The notes under the pieces: model-generated
Told to the model about the DNA's origin: nothing
The model's database searches: none
The model's input: only the letters and a program-made list of their open reading frames with translations
Shown here: positions 59,365 through 64,000 of the stretch, piece by piece
Numbering within the stretch: the stretch's first letter is position 1
How the letters are laid out: each line of letters starts with the position of its first letter
NCBI RefSeq assembly: GCF_000196655.1
Contig: NC_014253.1
Location: forward strand, 186,001-250,000
DNA: 64,000 nt
Reading direction: 5' to 3'
DNA from: Methanohalobium evestigatum Z-7303
GTDB taxonomy: Archaea; Halobacteriota; Methanosarcinia; Methanosarcinales; Methanosarcinaceae
Made by a program: the position numbers and the translations under genes

Positions 59365-59755
59365 ATGAATGAGAAGAAAAAGAACAGTATCAATTGGCTC
59401 CTTACCTCGGTTGCGATTTTGTTGGTTTTATCAGCTGTTATTTTGAGTCTGTGGGAGAAACAATCTGATGGAGAACTTGATTTTACTTTAAAACTTGATA
59501 AAGAACAGGTAAAAAGGGTATGATTTCCAGACTCAGGTTATCTTAACAAACACTGGAAATTATACATTCAATGTTTGGGAATTAAAGCATCAAATCAGTT
59601 ATGATATACATATCTATGGTTCTGATGGGTCCAGAATAAAATATGTAGGTGGAGTAATACAGAGAACTCAGTTGGGAAACGATTTTTTAAGATAATTAAG
59701 TCCTGGAGAATCTATTAAGTCAACTAGGGAATTCGAAACAGAAGACAGGGAATAA
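59365..59755 (+). pseudogene. Disrupted secreted/membrane protein gene, 5' part
   Basis: From ATG 59365 the frame encodes a cytoplasmic basic stretch, a transmembrane helix (WLLTSVAILLVLSAVILSLW) and an extracellular start, then hits TGA at 59521. The coding continues in another frame (YDFQTQVILTNTGNYTFNVW ...), interrupted by TAA at 59693 and ended by TAA at 59753. The 3' end reappears after the transposon (61348-61482). Dead gene with a frameshift, a stop and an insertion. Confidence 0.75.
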
Positions 59756-59884
59756 AACAGTTCCCAAATTATGCAACAAATTTGTATAATATTAGACGCA
59801 ATATGTAATAATTGTAAAAAGTGTTAAAATATAAATAATCAATCAAACAGAAGACAAAACATACGAAAACGAATGAGTTGAAGA

Positions 59885-59946
59885 TGTTCTTACTATCATC
59901 ACGGTTTTTTCCGCAAAACTTTACGGAAGTCGAAGTCATAAGAACA
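59885..59946 (+). repeat. Left-end stem of the second TnpB element
   Basis: TGTTCTTA (59885-59892) pairs with TAAGAACA (59939-59946), and inside it TTCCG (59909-59913) pairs with CGGAA (59924-59928). The imperfect subterminal hairpin matches IS200/IS605-type ends. Confidence 0.65.
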
Positions 59947-59978
59947 AAAAATTAAGGAGACAAACGAAAAACTATTTG

Positions 59979-61292
59979 ATGGTTATAATGTCGTTTCGGA
60001 ATAAAGATAAATTTAAAAATACAGTTACATTCACTCTAAAACAGGAGATTTATTTCTCCAGTGAAGATGAGAATATCCTCGATGGACAATCGAAGATATG
60101 TAACTGGTTATATAATTATCTTTACGACATGGTCGAATATGACTATAAGTATAATGATGGTAAGAACAAACTCATCAATAAATACAACTTGAGAAACTAG
60201 GTTCCACGTTTAAAAGAAGAAAAACCATTCTTGAAAACTGTTTATTCTTCAGTTCTGAAAAACGTGGCGATAAGGTTAGCAAAATCTTATGAAAACTTTT
60301 TCCAGATACCTGAAGTAGGACATCCTCAACACAGAAGTTGGAAAAACAAATGGTTCTCACTCGAATATGAAGAAAAAAGTGGATGGAAGATAGATGGTAA
60401 AACCGTAATCATAAGTTTAGGTAAAGACAAATATTCCAAACAACTAAAAGTCGTTGGAACTCTAAATGAGAAACCAAAACTTGATGGTGGTGAACCAAGA
60501 GCATTCAGATTGGTGAAACAACGGGGGAAATTTTATGCTATATTTACAGTTGTAAAAGAAAAACCTCCAAAAAAAGATGTGGAAAAATGGATTGCTCTCG
60601 ACCCTAATCATAAGAACTTCTTAACAGCTTATGATTACAGAGGAAATACAATCGAATTCCAGAATTTAGACGAGATAAAATACTGGGATGGCGTGATTGA
60701 TGATTTAATGTCTAAACGAGATAACTGCAAACGCAAATCTCAATTTATACCTATAAGTGAAACAAGAGGGTATTGGGAACCAAGTAATAACTGGAAAAGA
60801 TACGACAAAGCGCTGGAAAAAGCACTGCATACCAAACGAGAACAGACAAAGTTGGGTATGTTTACAATAGCAAACTATCTTTGCAAAAACTACGATAAAA
60901 TCCTAATGGGTGATTATACGCCATCGAAAGAAGTTTCACCGCATAAAAAAGCAAATCGCAGTATCTTAAATCAAACTCTCATCGCAAAATTGCGTGGAAC
61001 AATTGAATGGGTTTGTGAAAAATCAGGAAAAACATTCAAAAAAGTTGATGAGAAAAATACAACAAAAAAATGCTGTATTTGTGGAGACGTAGAACAGAAG
61101 GATCCAGATGTAAGATCTTTTACCTGTAAAAAATGCGGTCAGGCCCTTTCGAGAGATATAAACAGCGCTGTAAATATTGCTAAAAAAGAAATGCATTTGT
61201 CTGGCACGGACTACAAAGGTAATCTCAAAGAACCTTTGTATATTGCATATTGGAGATACAATAACTCGAAAATAAATATGCAAACGAGTTAA
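59979..61292 (+). CDS. tnpB: TnpB-like protein read through an in-frame UAG (candidate pyrrolysine)
   Basis: The frame from ATG 59979 encodes the N-terminal TnpB domain, reaches TAG at codon 74 (60198-60200), and continues in the same frame with no other disruption for 363 codons to TAA, total 437 residues. After the TAG come VPRLKEEKPF, the RuvC-I Asp in KWIALDPNHKNF (about residue 208), a motif-II region ILMGDYTPS with Asp where Glu is usual (312), the zinc finger CCICG and CKKCG, and RuvC-III Asp in SRDINSAVNI (393). If UAG is decoded as pyrrolysine the protein is intact; if not it is a two-piece pseudogene. The homologous residue is probably Leu (TTG to TAG). Confidence 0.7.
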
Positions 61293-61294
61293 AC

Positions 61295-61347
61295 GAGAAA
61301 GATGATACTTTCTCACCTAAGTTTACATGATTTTATGTAAATTTAGG
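61295..61347 (+). ncRNA. Right-end hairpins / candidate omegaRNA of the second TnpB element
   Basis: GAGAAAG (61295-61301) pairs with CTTTCTC (61308-61314). Immediately after, a 13-bp stem with one G-T pair is formed by 61316-61328 and 61335-61347 around GATTTT. Two stacked hairpins directly after tnpB are typical of the structured 3' transposon end from which the TnpB guide RNA derives. Confidence 0.55.
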
Positions 61348-61482
61348 AGTGCGGGAACTACTCTTGACAGGGGAAATTATACCATTAATGCAGTATATCA
61401 TACTCATTTTGGTGAAAACATCTGGATACCTTACTGGATTGGAAGCGTGGAATTCAATAATGCAACTCTTGTTGTAAAATGA
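61348..61482 (+). pseudogene. Disrupted secreted protein gene, 3' part
   Basis: After the transposon a frame of 44 codons reads SAGTTLDRGNYTINAVYHTH and FGENIWIPYWIGSVEFNNATLVVK before TGA 61480. It has no start codon and looks like the C-terminal beta-sandwich of the protein begun at 59365. Confidence 0.65.
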
Positions 61483-61584
61483 TTTTTCAATTTAATAATC
61501 TAAAGTTAGGGTTAATACAGGGATTTCATGGGTGTAAAAAGCAAAGAAAGCCTTATATTACTTTTTAAGGAGTGGATTAGCTGA

Positions 61585-62017
61585 GTATTCTTAAAAAAAA
61601 TTAACAAGGTTAACAATTTCTTTAGTTTTATTAACCATATTAGCAATAATGAACTTTGCGCCAGTAGCAATAATAGGTGTGGAACCGCTTTATACGATTG
61701 AGAATACTGATGAATATCCTCATAAAGCAACTGTCAAGGTCAATGGTTATGGAGAAGAGTAATTTAAAAACATAACTTATCATCTTGAATCAGAAGAATA
61801 TGTTAGTGTAGAAAAAACAGTAATCCTCTTAATAAAATGGTCAAATCCATTTAAAAAGGGATTTTAGTACTATGCACCCGCTGGTTATCGGTATCATGTT
61901 ACATTTAAAAACAGTTCAGCAACCTACTATTCTACTCTACATCTTGTAAATACTATAGAGATTGAATTAGTCAACAAAAGTGGAAATTTTGATGTACACG
62001 TTAGTGAATCTACTTGA
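61585..62017 (+). pseudogene. Second decayed secreted/membrane protein gene
   Basis: One frame encodes a hydrophobic leader (LTRLTISLVLLTILAIMNFA) and extracellular beta-rich sequence (VEPLYTIENTDEYPHKATVKV; YYAPAGYRYHVTFKNSSATYYS; LVNTIEIELVNKSGNFDVHV), broken by TAA at 61760 and TAG at 61865. A run of eight As at 61593-61600 probably hides a frameshift after the original start, which would follow AAGGAG at 61567-61572. Most of this 600-bp stretch is this remnant. Confidence 0.6.
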
Positions 62018-62091
62018 AACCAAGTTTTATTCATGAGGGTAGTTATATTATCAAACCTAACATTTCATAGGTTAATCTAAAAAATTTTTTA

Positions 62092-62163
62092 TGGACTCGG
62101 CGGGATTCGAACCCGCGGCCTTTACGTTGCGAACGTAACGATCTTCCGCTGATCTACGAGCCC
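62092..62163 (-). tRNA. tRNA-Ala (CGC anticodon)
   Basis: Minus-strand cloverleaf: acceptor GGGCTCG with CGAGTCC, including the G3:U70 pair that is the alanine identity element; anticodon stem TTACG/CGTAA with loop TTCGCAA (anticodon CGC); T arm GCGGGTTCGAATCCCGC. Discriminator A, no encoded CCA. Confidence 0.94.
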
Positions 62164-62218
62164 ACTTTATTTTAAAAACAAATTAAAAAAAGCAATTCAA
62201 TTTTAAAAGCTTAGGGGT

Positions 62219-62488
62219 TTAAAGACCCCTGCCAAGCCCAACTACCTGAACGTTGTCCACGCCGGGAACGTTCATAAAGGCTTCTTCAACTTCTTCGGTT
62301 CCGCCTTCTTTGTCACTTACAGAAATATCAAGCATAAGTGCTTTTAACCCGAAGGCTATTGGTTCTTCAGATGTACCGTGTAATTCAGTCTCTTCTGGTA
62401 ACGCTTCTTCAATCTTCTTTTTAAGCTCTTCAAGGTCGGTATCTACACTTTCAGGCATTACTTTAATTTTTGCGGCGACTTGTCCCAT
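62219..62488 (-). CDS. ef1b: Translation elongation factor aEF-1 beta
   Basis: Nucleotide-exchange factor for aEF1A, 89 aa: MGQVAAKIKVMPESVDTDLEEL, then ELHGTSEEPIAFGLKALMLDISVSDKEGGTEEVEEAF and GVDNVQVVGLGRGL, matching the EF-1 beta GEF domain in full. AGAGGTGT lies before the ATG. It follows a zinc-ribbon gene 28 bases upstream, a typical archaeal pairing. Confidence 0.95.
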   Translation of the reverse strand: MGQVAAKIKVMPESVDTDLEELKKKIEEALPEETELHGTSEEPIAFGLKALMLDISVSDKEGGTEEVEEAFMNVPGVDNVQVVGLGRGL

Positions 62489-62516
62489 TATTTACACCTC
62501 TGAATATAAAAATACT

Positions 62517-62687
62517 TCATGGTCCCTCAAACCCACAATTAGGACATGTATATGGGTTACTTTGCTGTCTACAGTTTATACATCTACCAAGTTCAGTAGA
62601 GCACGAAGGACACGGAAAACGTACAAACCCACGTTCTGCCAGATGTACTCCGCATGTTGTACAGTATTTGACTTCTGGTTTTGCCAT
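62517..62687 (-). CDS. Small zinc-ribbon protein (DUF1610-type)
   Basis: A 56-residue protein with four zinc knuckles: CTTCG, CPSCS, CINC and CPNCG, the double-ribbon pattern of archaeal DUF1610 / Zn-ribbon RNA-binding proteins commonly encoded beside aEF-1 beta. AGGAG seven bases before ATG 62687 supports the start. Likely involved in translation, but function is not established. Confidence 0.88.
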   Translation of the reverse strand: MAKPEVKYCTTCGVHLAERGFVRFPCPSCSTELGRCINCRQQSNPYTCPNCGFEGP

Positions 62688-62801
62688 TAGATCTCTCCTA
62701 TGTTATTTTTTAGTTTGGGATCAATATGAGATTATAGTATATCAATCTGAATTATTTTTTAATATATTATGCAGTTTTCAATTAAATAAGCGGTATATAA
62801 T

Positions 62802-63437
62802 TTAAATATTCCCCTTGATGTAAGTTCCAGTCACCGGTTTATTCCTTAGTGCGGCAGTGATTCTTTCTGGATGGTAACCGTTTACAATATAACAATTCAT
62901 ACGGTTATCTTTTAAAAATTCTGGCATGTACTTATCTGTACAGGACAGACCTGATTTGTCAATATCTGATGCATTAATTTCTGATACAAGAGATTGTTCT
63001 TTAAATATCCCGTCTACATCAGTGATCTTTACGAATGAAGCATCAAGTTTTTTTGCTATCCATGCTCCAATAGTGTCAGAAGTAACATTCCATCCGTGTG
63101 GAAGTTCATCGTTATTTTTTAAATACTGATACGGCTTTAATACCATTATTCCAGAATATAATTCTGATAATGTATCTATACTTTCCAATCCTGTTTTATC
63201 AATAATGTAATAGGCATACTGTTCCATACTTGCGATTGCTATCCAATGAGAGGCATCATTGCTTATATGGTATTTTTTACTGATATCCCTGACACAATCA
63301 GCAAAAATACCTCCTCCGGGAACAATAACAACAGATTTCATCTCTTCGGAGGTAGTGTTGATGTATTCAATCACATGATTTACAATTTCAGTGATGTTGT
63401 CCATCAAACTGCCGCCTAATTTTAAAACAATATTCAT
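62802..63437 (-). CDS. mfnE: Methanofuran biosynthesis kinase MfnE
   Basis: An amino-acid-kinase-family enzyme that phosphorylates 5-(aminomethyl)-3-furanmethanol phosphate to its diphosphate. The N-terminus MNIVLKLGGSLMDN, VVIVPGGGIFADCVRD, the region VTSDTIGAWIAKKLDASFVKITDVDGIF and the absence of a regulatory domain fit MfnE. I choose ATG 63437, 211 aa; the frame extends upstream but only into mfnF. It follows mfnF by 17 bases. Confidence 0.85.
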   Translation of the reverse strand: MNIVLKLGGSLMDNITEIVNHVIEYINTTSEEMKSVVIVPGGGIFADCVRDISKKYHISNDASHWIAIASMEQYAYYIIDKTGLESIDTLSELYSGIMVLKPYQYLKNNDELPHGWNVTSDTIGAWIAKKLDASFVKITDVDGIFKEQSLVSEINASDIDKSGLSCTDKYMPEFLKDNRMNCYIVNGYHPERITAALRNKPVTGTYIKGNI

Positions 63438-63454
63438 CTTTAAAATCCATCCGT

Positions 63455-64000
63455 TTATAAGTCGTAAATGTTTGCTGCAGCATAGGCTGGGAAAACTTTT
63501 GACACATTTGGTCCCCATATATCAGTAACAGAAAGACACTCAAATCCAAGCTGTTCTACAGCGTTTTTGATTATATATTCACCTATTCCTGCAGTGACTA
63601 TTTTATCCAGATTGTACTGTTTTGAAACTGATGAAATGGCTTCTCTTATAAGGGATATTTGTTTTTCTTTAACACTTTGTGCAATCTTTTCTATGTCATC
63701 ATTTGATATTTCATTAAGATCTGAACAAACCACACGTGCCAATCGGCGCAATGCATCGTTTTTCTCAACACCTGCATTGTCGGCAGGTTCACAGGTGTAC
63801 ATATCACTGCTTATATCGCCTAACATTAGATAGGCATCAGCAGTTGTGGCAAAAAGTTCCGATGAAGGTCTGCAGGAACCTTCATTTAAATCCATTTTAT
63901 CTACTACTGTAGCAATGTTTGTTCTCAAAAGTCCTGTATATAACAGTTCATCATGTAACAACCGTTTGAAATCGGTATATTGTGCTTTATGTTTTCCGTC
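63455..64000 (-). CDS. mfnF: Methanofuran biosynthesis protein MfnF (partial)
   Basis: ASKHA-superfamily enzyme (formerly 'H4MPT-linked C1 transfer pathway protein') that couples the furan diphosphate to glutamyl-tyramine in methanofuran synthesis. The 181 codons present include ADAYLMLGDISSDMYTCEPADNAG and VTAGIGEYIIKNAVEQLGF. The frame is open to base 64000, so the N-terminus lies outside the window. It forms an operon with mfnE. Confidence 0.85.
   Translation of the reverse strand, partial: DGKHKAQYTDFKRLLHDELLYTGLLRTNIATVVDKMDLNEGSCRPSSELFATTADAYLMLGDISSDMYTCEPADNAGVEKNDALRRLARVVCSDLNEISNDDIEKIAQSVKEKQISLIREAISSVSKQYNLDKIVTAGIGEYIIKNAVEQLGFECLSVTDIWGPNVSKVFPAYAAANIYDL

Larger units (their letters stand above)
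59880..61350 (+). mobile_element. Second TnpB-only IS605-type element, inserted in a gene
   Basis: A left-end stem (59885-59946), a tnpB with an in-frame UAG, and two right-end hairpins (61295-61314 and 61316-61347) define a 1.4-1.5 kb element. It splits a secreted-protein gene. No TnpA gene is present. Ends are approximate because such elements make no target duplications. Confidence 0.7.

Noticed and set aside
61512-61730. Minus-strand frame over the second pseudogene
   Set aside because: Leu-rich antisense of the hydrophobic leader of the decayed gene; no SD.
61865-61867. In-frame TAG in the 61.6-kb secreted-protein remnant as a pyrrolysine codon
   Set aside because: The same frame also contains TAA at 61760 and lacks a proper start, so the gene is a pseudogene.

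Overview
The window is an AT-rich stretch of a methanogenic archaeon, most likely a cytochrome-containing member of the Methanosarcinales (Methanosarcinaceae-like). The evidence is the rare methanogen-type seryl-tRNA synthetase, two methanofuran genes (mfnE, mfnF), the siroheme-dependent Ahb heme pathway, a CcmE with the archaeal CxxxY signature, archaeal ribosomal proteins (S8e, S15, S3Ae, L37e), an LSm protein, KEOPS Pcc1, and an A1AO ATP synthase operon in the order H-I-K-E-C-F-A-B-D-G. No gene I could verify ends in TAG, and one transposon gene carries an in-frame TAG, which fits a pyrrolysine-decoding lineage. Genus is not provable from the window; a halophilic genus such as Methanohalobium or Methanosalsum is a guess.

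Layout. 0-4.7 kb: tryptophan synthase beta (cut by the window edge), thiamine ThiD-ThiN, LSm-L37e, purF. 4.9-6.7 kb: a broken sensor kinase ended by a TnpB-only transposon. 6.8-20 kb: tRNA-His, Thi4, an AAA ATPase, RNase Z, S8e, an Lrp regulator with an aminotransferase, a DUF5591 protein, a KaiC-like ATPase, and the cobamide nucleotide-loop operon cobD-cbiB-cobZ-cobS-cobY. 20-29 kb: a translation block (hisS, rps15, recJ-like, pcc1, serS, rps3ae, gltX). 29-34 kb: FAH-family hydrolase, quinone reductase, GH15 glycosidase with a C2H2 zinc-finger microprotein, SnoaL-like protein. 33-42 kb: pyrD-pyrK and a long heme/tetrapyrrole run, hemA-hemB-hemL-hemC, precorrin-2 dehydrogenase and ahbD-ahbA-ahbB. 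42.7-45.3 kb, divergent from heme: ccmD, ccmE, a prenyl diphosphate synthase and a radical SAM protein. 45.5-54.2 kb: ATP synthase. 54.4-56 kb: TRAM protein and DEAD-box helicase.

56-62 kb is accessory and decaying: an XRE regulator with a truncated DUF2178 remnant, a lipoprotein with an apparent ACG start, small membrane proteins, a secreted-protein gene split by a second TnpB transposon (the one with in-frame UAG), and another pseudogene. The window closes with tRNA-Ala, aEF1B, a zinc ribbon protein, and mfnF-mfnE.

Metabolic logic: HemA/L/B/C make the tetrapyrrole ring; the precorrin-2 dehydrogenase and Ahb proteins carry siroheme to heme; CcmD/CcmE would deliver heme to c-type cytochromes; the prenyl synthase and radical SAM gene next door may make a membrane electron carrier or other prenylated cofactor (inference); and the ATP synthase uses the ion gradient. 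The cob genes draw on the same tetrapyrrole supply.
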